Source of the DNA: Muriicola marianensis | Lineage (GTDB): Bacteria > Bacteroidota > Bacteroidia > Flavobacteriales > Flavobacteriaceae | DNA: 64,000 nucleotides | NCBI RefSeq assembly: GCF_014638095.1 | Contig: NZ_BMFH01000001.1 | Span: 186,001 to 250,000 of the forward strand | Reading direction: 5' to 3' | Shown here: positions 8,394 through 16,125 of the stretch, piece by piece | Layout: each line of letters begins with the position of its first letter | Numbering within the stretch: the first letter of the stretch is position 1 | The notes under the pieces: generated by a model | What the model saw: only the letters and a program-made list of their open reading frames with translations | Database searches by the model: none | What the model was told of the DNA's origin: nothing | Position numbers and translations under genes: made by a program

Positions 8394-9455
8394 TTAATCC
8401 TCGTAGTATGCAAAGGCTTCCCTAAACAGATCTTCAGAAACCTGCTGGTCTATGACCGCTTCTCCTATCCGTTTTAGCAATACGAAGTTGATGCTGCCGT
8501 GGGTATTCTTTTTATCGAATTTGAGGAGGTCGATGATCGCCTGTTTGTCGCCTTCTGTGAAATCCACTTTCCTGAATCGCTCCAGGAAGGTATTCTTGAT
8601 ATCTTCCAGCTGGTGAAGCCCCAGTCCGCTTACCCTGTGCGACAGGAAGCCTTCCAGGATCATGCCGATCGCTATAGCCTCCCCGTGCAAAAGTGCCTTG
8701 TCTTCACCCTTCTCAAGGAAATGGGATTCTATGGCATGCCCAAGGGTGTGTCCGAAATTCAGCACCTTCCTCAAGTTTTTTTCGGTAGGGTCCTCCAGGA
8801 CAATCTGGTTTTTGATGCGCACGGAGGTATGGATAAAAGGGTCCAGGGGGTCATTCACTTTGATATCCTTCAGGTCGCCCCAGTATTTTCCACTGCTGAT
8901 CAGGCCGTGCTTGAGCATTTCAGCAAACCCGCTGTTGAGTTGCCGCTTATCGAGCGTTGTCAAAAACCCGGGAATGACCAGCACCATTTCGGGTTGTCGG
9001 ATCACGCCAATCTGGTTTTTTAAATTCCCCAGGTCGACTCCCGTTTTCCCGCCGATGGAGGCATCCACCATGGCCAGCAGGCTGGTGGGAACATTAACAA
9101 ATGGAAATCCTCGTTTAAAGGTCGACGCGACAAAACCCCCGAGGTCCGTGACCACCCCGCCTCCCAGGTTGATCATAAGGCTCCTGCGGTCTGCACCCAG
9201 CTCAGAGAGAGCGTGCCAGATCTGTACACAGGTGTCAATGGTCTTGTGGACCTCCCCGGCCTCCATCTCAATGATCTCAATTTCCAGGTTTGTCTCGAGG
9301 GAAGACAGGAAAACAGGGAGGCAATCCCTGTGGGTATTCTCGTCCGTCAGAACAAAAAGTTTTGAATACCTCTCTTTTTTAAGATGTTGGTTGAGTGCGC
9401 GGTACCCTTCTTCATTGAAATAAACGGAATAAGTATCTGTGATGATCGCATCCAT
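8394..9455 (-). CDS. aroB: 3-dehydroquinate synthase
   Basis: Second step of the shikimate pathway: DAHP to 3-dehydroquinate, using NAD and a divalent metal. 353 residues, the usual length. The NAD-binding motif (MINLGGGVVTDLGGFVASTFKRG) and the following VPTSLLAMVDASIGGKTGVD stretch are diagnostic. Metal ligands are the Glu in the GFAEMLKHGLI helix and the His residues of GHTLGHAIE and LLHGEAIAIGM. The ATG at 9455 is divergent from the proline dehydrogenase gene with about 108 nt between the two starts. No other aro gene is nearby. Confidence 0.96.
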   Translation of the reverse strand: MDAIITDTYSVYFNEEGYRALNQHLKKERYSKLFVLTDENTHRDCLPVFLSSLETNLEIEIIEMEAGEVHKTIDTCVQIWHALSELGADRRSLMINLGGGVVTDLGGFVASTFKRGFPFVNVPTSLLAMVDASIGGKTGVDLGNLKNQIGVIRQPEMVLVIPGFLTTLDKRQLNSGFAEMLKHGLISSGKYWGDLKDIKVNDPLDPFIHTSVRIKNQIVLEDPTEKNLRKVLNFGHTLGHAIESHFLEKGEDKALLHGEAIAIGMILEGFLSHRVSGLGLHQLEDIKNTFLERFRKVDFTEGDKQAIIDLLKFDKKNTHGSINFVLLKRIGEAVIDQQVSEDLFREAFAYYED

Positions 9456-9532
9456 GGAATATGCTGGTCTCTGTACGGTTTCAGACGCAAATTAAAGGGA
9501 ATTTTTCTGCAAATGGTATTGATATCAGTGAT

Positions 9533-9540
9533 TATCTTTG
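9533..9540 (+). promoter_or_regulatory. Bacteroidota -7 element for the proline dehydrogenase gene
   Basis: TATCTTTG, an exact TAnnTTTG match 23 nt before the ATG at 9564. It supports that start and argues against the longer in-frame extension that would run back over the aroB start. Confidence 0.45.
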
Positions 9541-9563
9541 GGCTCATAAAAAAAAGATCGTCA

Positions 9564-10730
9564 ATGGCTCAGCTTTTTGAGGACACCAAAACCGCCTTCG
9601 CCCTGAAATCAGATGCCGAGCTGGAAAGGGCTTATTTTTTGTTCAAACTGATCGCCAACCAACCACTGGTGAGGATAGGCACCGCGGTGACCAACTTTGC
9701 GATCAAGACCAACCTTCCTGTAGAGGGCTTGATTAGAGCCACCGTATTCGACCATTTCTGCGGGGGAATCAGTGAAAAGGATTGTTTGCCGACTGTCGAC
9801 AAACTCTGGCAGGCGGGGGTGTGTTCTATACTCGACTATTCCATAGAAGGCAAAGACACGGAAGACCCGCTGGATGATGCCCTGGCTATGACCTTAAAGA
9901 TCCTGGACTTTGTAAAAGAAAAGGAGGCCATACCGTTCGCGGTCTTCAAACCCACAGGGTACGGCCGGTTCTACCTGTATAAAAAGATAGGCGCGGGAAA
10001 GAAACTCACCCGTGCTGAGCAGGAAGAATGGGGAAGGGTAGTAGGTCGTTACGAGGCGAGCTGTAAAAAGGCATTCGACCTGGACGTCAGTCTGCTCATA
10101 GACGCAGAGGAAAGCTGGATGCAGGACGCGGCCGATGAACTGGTGGAGGAAATGATGAGGAAGTACAACAAGAAAAAGGCCATCGTCTTTAATACCATAC
10201 AGTTGTACCGCTGGGACCGACTCGATTATTTAAAAGGCCTTGTGTCGAGGGCTGAAAAAGATGGCTTTAAGGTGGGGATCAAGATCGTAAGGGGTGCCTA
10301 TCTGGAAAAAGAAAACGAACGGGCCGAAGAAATGGGCTATAAAAGTCCGATCTGTGCCAGCAAGAAAGAAACAGACGATAACTTCAACGAGACCATCTCC
10401 TATATCCTTGACCACCTGGACGTTATTTCCGTATACGCCGGCACACACAATGAGGAGAGTTCCTACCTCCTGATGCGGCTGATGGAGGAGCGCAACATAG
10501 ACCGGAAAGATCCCAGGATATGGTTTGGGCAGCTGTTCGGGATGAGCGATCACATCACCTTCAACATGGCAGCTGAAGGATACAACGTCACCAAATACCT
10601 GCCATTTGGCCCGGTAAGGGACGTGATGCCCTACCTGATCCGCAGGGCAGAGGAGAATACTTCCGTGGCCGGTCAGACCAACCGGGAGCTGGAGCTGCTG
10701 AAAAAGGAGCGCAAAAGAAGGAAGATCTAA
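9564..10730 (+). CDS. Proline dehydrogenase
   Basis: FAD-dependent oxidation of proline to pyrroline-5-carboxylate, the first step of proline catabolism. 388 residues, monofunctional: the P5C dehydrogenase domain of PutA is absent. Motifs of the PRODH barrel are visible, including VSLLIDAEESWMQ-type strand (around 188-200), the KIVRGAYLEKE segment (about 243-253) that binds FAD, AGTHNEES and FGQLFGMSDH, and the C-terminal YLPFGPVRDVMPYLIRRAEEN helix that closes the substrate pocket. ATG 9564 chosen from the promoter element and the MAQLFEDTKTAF start. It converges with the next gene with a 4-bp overlap. Confidence 0.93.
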   Translation: MAQLFEDTKTAFALKSDAELERAYFLFKLIANQPLVRIGTAVTNFAIKTNLPVEGLIRATVFDHFCGGISEKDCLPTVDKLWQAGVCSILDYSIEGKDTEDPLDDALAMTLKILDFVKEKEAIPFAVFKPTGYGRFYLYKKIGAGKKLTRAEQEEWGRVVGRYEASCKKAFDLDVSLLIDAEESWMQDAADELVEEMMRKYNKKKAIVFNTIQLYRWDRLDYLKGLVSRAEKDGFKVGIKIVRGAYLEKENERAEEMGYKSPICASKKETDDNFNETISYILDHLDVISVYAGTHNEESSYLLMRLMEERNIDRKDPRIWFGQLFGMSDHITFNMAAEGYNVTKYLPFGPVRDVMPYLIRRAEENTSVAGQTNRELELLKKERKRRKI

Positions 10731-11116
10731 TCCTCCGTGAATCTGAATTCGGAGATGGTGACCCGGGATTCACAGTTTGTGGCTCTCAGGGAAGCGTCCT
10801 TCCCGTCTACCTCGTAGTGGATTGTATACCAGGGACAGGGTTCGCCCTGGGCTTCACTCTCCCTGAATTTTACGGACCCCTCCCTGAGGAATAATTTTAT
10901 GTCTGTACTGTCTGCAAGGCCTTCTCCCAAGGTTTCCTGCACCTCTTCTGAGAACACCAGCGGTTTGGAACGCAGTTCCTTCAGTACCCGGCAGTTGGGG
11001 AAATAACAGAATTCTGTCCCCGTTTCCGAGGTTTTTTTCTTCAGGAAGAAGGCGAGAAAGATGATGCCTATGGTCAGTCCGATCATGTAGTACCCCAGGC
11101 GCTTTAGAAATGCCAT
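10727..11116 (-). CDS. Membrane-anchored small conserved protein (possibly DUF4258-like)
   Basis: 129 residues. One N-terminal membrane anchor (about residues 8-25, YYMIGLTIGIIFLAFFL) followed by a soluble region with three cysteines (CYFPNC and the later PCPW/NCES). I recall similar proteins next to alanine dehydrogenase in Flavobacteria, some labelled DUF4258, but the assignment is from memory. Its ATG lies 1 nt after the ald stop codon, so it is almost certainly translated from the same message. Role unknown. Confidence 0.72.
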   Translation of the reverse strand: MAFLKRLGYYMIGLTIGIIFLAFFLKKKTSETGTEFCYFPNCRVLKELRSKPLVFSEEVQETLGEGLADSTDIKLFLREGSVKFRESEAQGEPCPWYTIHYEVDGKDASLRATNCESRVTISEFRFTED

Positions 11117-11117
11117 G

Positions 11118-12317
11118 CTAAAAGATTAGGAAATTGATGTCACTGTGTTTCAGGTCGAACCAATCGCCCACCGTTTTATTGGTCAGGATTCCATGGTACA
11201 GGTAGAGTCCGTTCCTCAGCCCTTTGTCGAATCGCAAGGAATTTTCGAGGCCGCCGTCCTCCCCGATCTTGAGGAGATAGGGGGTAAAGATATTGCTGAT
11301 GGAGACCGAAGCGGTCTTGGGATACCGTGCTGGGATGTTGGGCACGCCGTAGTGTAGTACGCCGAATTTATTGATCAGGGGTTTGTCGTGAGTGGTGAGT
11401 TCGCTGGTCTCGAAACATCCGCCCATGTCGATGCTCACGTCTATGATCACCGAGCCTTTCTTCATCTGTTCCACCATGGTTTGGGAAACCACCACAGGCG
11501 AACGGTCGCGTCCCCTCATGGCCCCTATGGCTACGTCACATCGTTTTAGAGACTTCAGGAGGTTTTTGGGTTGAAGGGTCGAGGTATAGACGATCTGCTG
11601 CAGGTTGCTCTGCACATTGCGCAGTTTGGTAATAGAGTTGTCGAAGATCTTTACGTTGGCGCCCAGACCGATGGCTGAACGGGCTGCAAATTCCCCAACA
11701 GTGCCTGCACCCAGGATCACGACCTCCAGGGGAGGTACCCCGGTGATGTTCCCGAACATAAGACCATTGCCCTTGTTGGTAGAGGCCATGACCTCGGCTG
11801 CGATCAGCACACTGGAGATCCCTGCGATCTCGCTGAGGGAGCGCACAGCCGGGTAGTTGCCATCCTCGTCCCTGATAAACTCAAAGGCGATGGCGGTAAT
11901 GCGTTTTTTGGCCAGTTCTTCAAAATAGGCCCTGGTCTGAGTCTTGATCTGAAGGGCCGAAATGATGGTAGCCTGCGGATTGATAAACTGTATCTCCGAC
12001 AGGGTAGGGGGTTCTACTTTTAACAGCAGGGGGCAGGAAAACACTTTTTTAGTGTCTTTAGAGATGGTGGCCCCCGCTTGGGTATAGTCGAGGTCCGTAA
12101 AATTGGCGGCGTCTCCGGCCCCGGATTCGATAAGCACGCGGTGGCCGTTGGCGGTGAGGGCATTTACGGCATCGGGGGTCAGGCAGATGCGTTTTTCCTG
12201 GAACTGGTTCTCCTTTGGGATCCCGATAAAGAGTTCCCCTTTTTGTTTCAGGATCTCCAGGGTCTCTTCCTGTGGGATAAGCTCCTGTTTGCTGAAGGGG
12301 GATCGCGGCTGGTTCAT
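11118..12317 (-). CDS. ald: Alanine dehydrogenase (AlaDH/PNT family)
   Basis: NAD-dependent interconversion of alanine and pyruvate plus ammonia. 399 residues. The N-terminal catalytic domain has the GIPKEN and EKRICLTPDAV substrate-binding segments. The Rossmann domain shows VVILGAGTVGEFAARSAIGLGANV (about 196-219), followed by the MVEQMKKGSVIIDVSIDMGGCFETS segment. It is slightly longer than the usual 370 residues because of an N-terminal extension of about 25 residues. A TAnnTTTG element lies 38 nt upstream. It forms a two-gene unit with the small membrane protein downstream. Confidence 0.9.
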   Translation of the reverse strand: MNQPRSPFSKQELIPQEETLEILKQKGELFIGIPKENQFQEKRICLTPDAVNALTANGHRVLIESGAGDAANFTDLDYTQAGATISKDTKKVFSCPLLLKVEPPTLSEIQFINPQATIISALQIKTQTRAYFEELAKKRITAIAFEFIRDEDGNYPAVRSLSEIAGISSVLIAAEVMASTNKGNGLMFGNITGVPPLEVVILGAGTVGEFAARSAIGLGANVKIFDNSITKLRNVQSNLQQIVYTSTLQPKNLLKSLKRCDVAIGAMRGRDRSPVVVSQTMVEQMKKGSVIIDVSIDMGGCFETSELTTHDKPLINKFGVLHYGVPNIPARYPKTASVSISNIFTPYLLKIGEDGGLENSLRFDKGLRNGLYLYHGILTNKTVGDWFDLKHSDINFLIF

Positions 12318-12354
12318 AGGGTAATTGCGCAGGAGGTTGAAGGCCTGCGGTCCT

Positions 12355-12362
12355 CAAAAATA
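12355..12362 (-). promoter_or_regulatory. Bacteroidota -7 element for ald
   Basis: On the minus strand this reads TATTTTTG, an exact TAnnTTTG match 37 nt upstream of the ald ATG. No convincing -33 TTG. Confidence 0.4.
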
Positions 12363-12481
12363 CAATAAATTTAAAGAAAGGAGGTGCTTATAAAAGTACT
12401 TAAAATAACCTGTAGCAAAAGGCTGACAGGATGATGTTTTCGCACAAAATTGATTGAAGATCATCCAACAGGAAAGACTGC

Positions 12482-13168
12482 TTATGTAAAGTTAAAAAGG
12501 TTTTTTATGGAAAGGCGGAATTCCCTGAACAATTTGGAAAGCGTTCTTTTTGAGACATTTTCTGACAGATCTACTGTGCTATCGGATTTGATATCTTCTA
12601 AAGATTCCTTCTCAGATTTAATTGAGTAATTGCTTTTATCCTTGAAAGCTTGAAGTTCTGCCTCCATGGCTTCAAGGTCAATTCCATGAACGTATTTATC
12701 ATATAATTTTACCCTAACGAAATACACAAAAATTGTCACTACCATACAAACTGGTAACAACCAGAAAATATTTTCGGTATCAATATATTCATCTTCTGAA
12801 TAGATAACTTCAAATAATTGAAAGGCATACATGCAAAGGGGGATAAGGATGATATGGTACCACCAGTGTTTACATGTAAAAAACCAAATTATTAAAAGGT
12901 ATAGAGGAATGATCTTATTGAGTAAAAACCAAACGTAAGCACTTATATGATTGAATCCATTTTTGTCTATCGTGTATCCAAATATGGAAATAGTGGCATC
13001 GGGTTCTTCAGGTAAATAATCGTGGATTTTAAAAATAAATGGAGCAAGGGCAATCAAGATAAGGCCCAATGATTCCAAGATAAATCTACTTCTGGTAAGT
13101 TTAGTATTGTGATTTTCCAATGTTCTTGCGTAAGCTATATGATATAAGCACAACGCAAAAAGGGGCAA
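12482..13168 (-). CDS. Membrane protein, apparently a 5'-truncated paralogue of the 14016 gene
   Basis: 228 residues with about four membrane segments and a charged cytoplasmic tail (about 150-228). No named family recognised. Residues 62-120 align with residues 257-316 of the protein at 14016-15269: both have F/LGxxxDxxGF, VWF, a hydrophobic helix, HWW (101-103 here) and a P-L-Y-Q-F/L-E helix. The first 20 residues resemble the end of the preceding module of that protein, so the N-terminal half seems lost. There is no ATG; the only early start is TTG at 13168, and an in-frame stop lies at 13193-13195. It may be a decaying remnant or a functional half-size version. Confidence 0.55.
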   Translation of the reverse strand: MPLFALCLYHIAYARTLENHNTKLTRSRFILESLGLILIALAPFIFKIHDYLPEEPDATISIFGYTIDKNGFNHISAYVWFLLNKIIPLYLLIIWFFTCKHWWYHIILIPLCMYAFQLFEVIYSEDEYIDTENIFWLLPVCMVVTIFVYFVRVKLYDKYVHGIDLEAMEAELQAFKDKSNYSIKSEKESLEDIKSDSTVDLSENVSKRTLSKLFREFRLSIKNLFNFT

Positions 13169-13220
13169 AATATTGGTGCCCCTAGAAAAAATCTATTGTT
13201 AAAAGTACTTATTAGAAGAA

Positions 13221-13358
13221 TTAATCGGTCTTGGTAATGTCTCCTTTTTTAATTCCTTGTTCGTACAATTGTTCGTCTTCGGCGGTGTTTGGAGTACAAG
13301 CGGAAGCAACCAGCACTAACATAGCTGCAAAGGCAAATAGGATCTTTTTAGTGTTCAT
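13221..13358 (-). CDS. 45-residue lipoprotein
   Basis: A very small gene: ATG at 13358, TAA at 13221. The product has a basic start (MNTKKI), a hydrophobic core and a lipobox (LVASAC, Cys20), leaving a mature lipopeptide of 26 residues that is polar and charged (TPNTAEDEQLYEQG and on). The codon pattern and the complete signal peptide make a chance frame unlikely. It lies between tsaE and the truncated membrane protein gene on the same strand. Short lipoproteins with an EQLYEQG-like mature part seem familiar from Flavobacteria, but no function is known to me. Confidence 0.65.
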   Translation of the reverse strand: MNTKKILFAFAAMLVLVASACTPNTAEDEQLYEQGIKKGDITKTD

Positions 13359-13530
13359 CGTAATCTGAGTTAAAATTCAGGAATCATTTCATTTTCATCT
13401 CAAATATAGGGAATAGAAATGAGATAAAATACATTTTATCGATAAAAATTTACCGATCACCGAAGAAAACTGCATTTCATCGATCCTGCTTGTGGTTTGC
13501 AGTGGCTATAAACAAGTGGTTAATAGGTGC

Positions 13531-13953
13531 TCAGGAAACCTCCAAAGTGAGTTCTCTGGTTTCGGGACCTATACTTTTCAGGCAGATGTTTACGCGATTG
13601 TCCGGTAATAGTTCCTCCACCTTTTCCGGCCATTCGATAAAGATCCATACGTTCTGGCTTAGATAATCCTCCAGGCCCAGGTCCAGGGCTTCCTCCGCCT
13701 TGTTTAGGCGATAGAAATCGAAATGGTATCCTAATACTTCTCCATCGGGATAGGAATACTCGTTCACAATGCCAAAACTGGGACTGCTTCCCTCTTCAAG
13801 CCCTCCTAGGTGCTTTATCAACTCTTTTATTAATGTGGTTTTACCGGAACCCAATTCTCCATACAAACATATTAAGCAGCATTGAGGGATGCTCTCCATT
13901 AATTGGTTGATGATCTGAGAAATCATTTCCTTTGTATAGATTATTTTCTGCAT
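13531..13953 (-). CDS. tsaE: tRNA threonylcarbamoyladenosine biosynthesis ATPase
   Basis: ATPase of the TsaBDE complex that makes t6A37 in ANN-decoding tRNAs. 140 residues, typical length. Walker A is GELGSGKTT (about 32-40); the SPSFGIVNEY switch segment, HFDFYRL and the IEWPEKVEELLP segment are diagnostic of the family. It stands between AT-rich inserted genes on both sides. Its start is divergent from the membrane protein gene at 14016 with 62 nt between them. Confidence 0.94.
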   Translation of the reverse strand: MQKIIYTKEMISQIINQLMESIPQCCLICLYGELGSGKTTLIKELIKHLGGLEEGSSPSFGIVNEYSYPDGEVLGYHFDFYRLNKAEEALDLGLEDYLSQNVWIFIEWPEKVEELLPDNRVNICLKSIGPETRELTLEVS

Positions 13954-14015
13954 TCAGAATTAAATTCTTATATTCAATTTTAAATTTATTTGTCCTCTAA
14001 GAATTAGGTAAATAA

Positions 14016-15269
14016 ATGAAATATGGTCACGGATTCTCTAAAATAGAATTTCGCATGAATATTAAGAAATTAAAACATTTTAAAAATGACCTTCTTGCGG
14101 TCATCATTATAATAATCCCACTGCTCATTTATAGTCATTTACTTTTTAATGGATCTAATAAGTACGTTGAATTATTTGGATTTAAAATCCGTAATTGGGC
14201 AGTTTATGATCAGGTTTTGGCATGGTTCATTATTAATGATATAGTTATAGTTCTTTTATTGACAATTATGTTCTTTAATACCGTATATAAGTTCAAATAT
14301 TTTTTAATTCCCCTTATAGTTGTTCATATTTTATCTGCTTTATTATGGATGGATATTTTTCATTCATTTATAGATTCGATCTTTTCATTCGACGCATTTA
14401 TTATTTCGATTTTCATTTCGGCAATTATTCTATGTGTAGACTTCTATAGAATCAATGAGCATCAAATAGATGAAATTGAAGTTTCGATTAGTTCGTTAAT
14501 TAAAAACACTAATAATTTAAATCTTAAGATAATTACGAATAAATACAAGGAAATTCGAAGATCAAGAAAAGAAGAAAATTTATTAACGTACTTGAAGAAA
14601 ATATTTTATTGGGAGAGATATATGGCTAACAACCATCCCAAAGTGAGGATTATATGTAAATCGAGTGTAAATGCACATTCTAAAATCTTTTTAAATAATA
14701 CATGCGCACTAATAATTTCAATTCTGATATCCCTTTGGTTTATTCATAAATTGATTCCTGGTAATCTTAATGAAATTGAAATTCTGGGAATTAATTTTGA
14801 TAGTCATGGATTCTATAATCTACAAACTTTTGTTTGGTTCATAAGTCGAAAGTTTATAGTTATATGTCTTCTTGCGATATGGTTTGTCACTTCACCACAT
14901 TGGTGGCGCTACGCCATCCTGTCTCCTTTGATCATCTATTCTTACCAGTTTTGGGAAGCCTTTCAGGATGTGACAGAATTGGATTCCGTTGGCAATTTAC
15001 GTGTCTTTCCTCTGGTTATTCTGAATGTAGCTTTAGTGATCACCCTGTCACGCTTTGTAAAATATCGGTCCCAGTTTATGGCCGTGTATGAAGAGATTTC
15101 CCGAGAAGTGGATGAAATGCTTAATGAGATGAAATCAAAATACCCACAGGAGGTGGGAGCGACCCTGGAACGCATCCGTAAAGGGAAAAAAGGAAAGGAA
15201 TATCGGCGACAGCAATTAAAGGCTCTGGAAGAGGAGATAGAGGCCAGACTCGACCTGACTAAGGGGTAG
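14016..15269 (+). CDS. Membrane protein with duplicated HWW-type module, unrecognised family
   Basis: 417 residues with about eight membrane segments and a basic, coiled-coil-prone tail (about 350-417). Two homologous halves are visible: FGFKI...YDQ..AWFI...FKYFLIPL (53-100) and LGINF...YNL..VWFI...HWWRYAILSPL (257-307). The HWW motif (295-297) is present only in the second half. A polar linker with many Lys/Arg/Glu (about 150-225) separates the halves. Composition changes inside the gene near nt 14880, from about 25% to about 48% GC, suggesting recombination. A second ATG at 14055 is an alternative start. Function unknown; the XRE regulator downstream faces it. Confidence 0.7.
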   Translation: MKYGHGFSKIEFRMNIKKLKHFKNDLLAVIIIIIPLLIYSHLLFNGSNKYVELFGFKIRNWAVYDQVLAWFIINDIVIVLLLTIMFFNTVYKFKYFLIPLIVVHILSALLWMDIFHSFIDSIFSFDAFIISIFISAIILCVDFYRINEHQIDEIEVSISSLIKNTNNLNLKIITNKYKEIRRSRKEENLLTYLKKIFYWERYMANNHPKVRIICKSSVNAHSKIFLNNTCALIISILISLWFIHKLIPGNLNEIEILGINFDSHGFYNLQTFVWFISRKFIVICLLAIWFVTSPHWWRYAILSPLIIYSYQFWEAFQDVTELDSVGNLRVFPLVILNVALVITLSRFVKYRSQFMAVYEEISREVDEMLNEMKSKYPQEVGATLERIRKGKKGKEYRRQQLKALEEEIEARLDLTKG

Positions 15270-15272
15270 GGG

Positions 15273-15641
15273 TTATTTTCGAAGTTCCGAACGCACTTCC
15301 TCCATCAGGCGTTCTAATTCCTCCCGTTGTTTCTCGCGTATCTTTTTCTCGATCAATTCTTCGATTTCCTGCTGCTTCTCCCTGGGCAATTGATCATAAC
15401 CCAGAGGAACGGAGGTTTTATCTTCCTTAAGCATAGTGCCTTCTCCAGTTAGCAACCAGACTACATTAAGCTGAGGATAGATCTTCAGGATATTCTCGAT
15501 CACATCACTGCCTATAGACGCCCTGTTCTTTTTCATGCGTAAGGTATAGCCATTGCTAGCCCCAATGGAGAGGTCGAACTGGCGGGCACTGAGCCCAGCG
15601 TGCTGTATGAATTGCATGAGGCGGTCTATGGTTTTTAACAT
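15273..15641 (-). CDS. XRE-family HTH regulator with C-terminal coiled coil
   Basis: 122 residues from the ATG at 15641; a TTG 42 nt upstream would add 14 residues that do not look like part of the fold. HTH covers about residues 1-60 (LSARQFDLSIGASNGYTLR), followed by YPQLNVVWLLTGEG, the same segment as in the XRE protein at 5086-5439, so the two are paralogues. The C-terminus (about 85-122) is a strongly charged helix (EKQQEIEELIEKKIREKQRE), probably an oligomerising coiled coil. It converges on the membrane protein gene with a 3-nt gap and is divergent from the small HTH gene at 15832. Confidence 0.85.
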   Translation of the reverse strand: MLKTIDRLMQFIQHAGLSARQFDLSIGASNGYTLRMKKNRASIGSDVIENILKIYPQLNVVWLLTGEGTMLKEDKTSVPLGYDQLPREKQQEIEELIEKKIREKQREELERLMEEVRSELRK

Positions 15642-15831
15642 AGGAGAATATATTCTACAATATTTTAGATTTTGAATAATCAAATATAATAAAAAGTAAT
15701 GATTTACCTCAGGAAAGACTCTAAAAAAGGAGGAGTAAAGAAATTACAGATTTATTTGCAATTATAGAAAATAATCTATATACTTGTAATCAGCCAGCTT
15801 TTCTCTGTTCTCCGGTACAATAAAAACACCT

Positions 15832-16119
15832 ATGAACACAATTAAGACTTTGGAGCGTTTGCAGAAAATTCATTCTCTTATGGAAAACGAATGTACGGGT
15901 TCTCCGTATGAATTAGCCAGGAAACTGAATATCAGTGAACGCTCCATTTACAATCTTATCGAGTATCTAAGGGACTTTGAAGCTGAGATCGGCTATGACC
16001 GCAGCCGAAAGACCTATTACTACCGGAATCACTTCGTACTTAACCTCAACATTTCCCTTTGCGTAGGTACAGAAGATGCCGTAACTGAGGTTCTCGGAGG
16101 TTCTTACCTTAGATACTAA
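15832..16119 (+). CDS. Small HTH DNA-binding protein
   Basis: 95 residues. The N-terminal 60 form a winged HTH of the HTH_11/DeoR-like type (LERLQKIHSLMENECTGSP, then ELARKLNISERSIYNLIEYL), as found at the N-terminus of WYL-domain regulators, but the effector domain is missing. The C-terminal 35 residues are short and contain the hydrophobic HFVLNLNISLCVG strand. ATG start. It is divergent from the XRE gene (190-nt spacer) and converges on porX with a 6-nt gap. Targets unknown. Confidence 0.78.
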   Translation: MNTIKTLERLQKIHSLMENECTGSPYELARKLNISERSIYNLIEYLRDFEAEIGYDRSRKTYYYRNHFVLNLNISLCVGTEDAVTEVLGGSYLRY

Positions 16120-16125
16120 TGAATT

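Larger units (their letters stand above)
12360..16125. other. AT-rich accessory segment around tsaE
   Basis: Base composition drops sharply in 12600-13450 and 13950-14880; for example 14281-14340 has 15 G/C of 60, while 15121-15180 has 29 of 60. The segment holds two related membrane proteins found nowhere else in the window, a tiny lipoprotein, an XRE regulator and a small HTH protein. The neighbours ald, tsaE and porX are often close together in Flavobacteria (from memory), so the extra genes look like insertions. No repeats, integrase or transposase mark the borders. Confidence 0.5.

Noticed and set aside
8662-9423. 253-codon plus-strand open frame opposite aroB
   Set aside because: It is the complement of a well-supported aroB gene, is rich in Ser/Pro/Arg with no domain, and would leave aroB unexplained.
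9384-9563. 60-residue N-terminal extension of proline dehydrogenase
   Set aside because: It overlaps the start of aroB and lies upstream of a TAnnTTTG promoter element; the ATG at 9564 gives the family start.
5086-16125. Prophage, suggested by two XRE repressor-like genes
   Set aside because: No integrase, structural, lysis or packaging genes between or around them, and housekeeping genes fill the interval.
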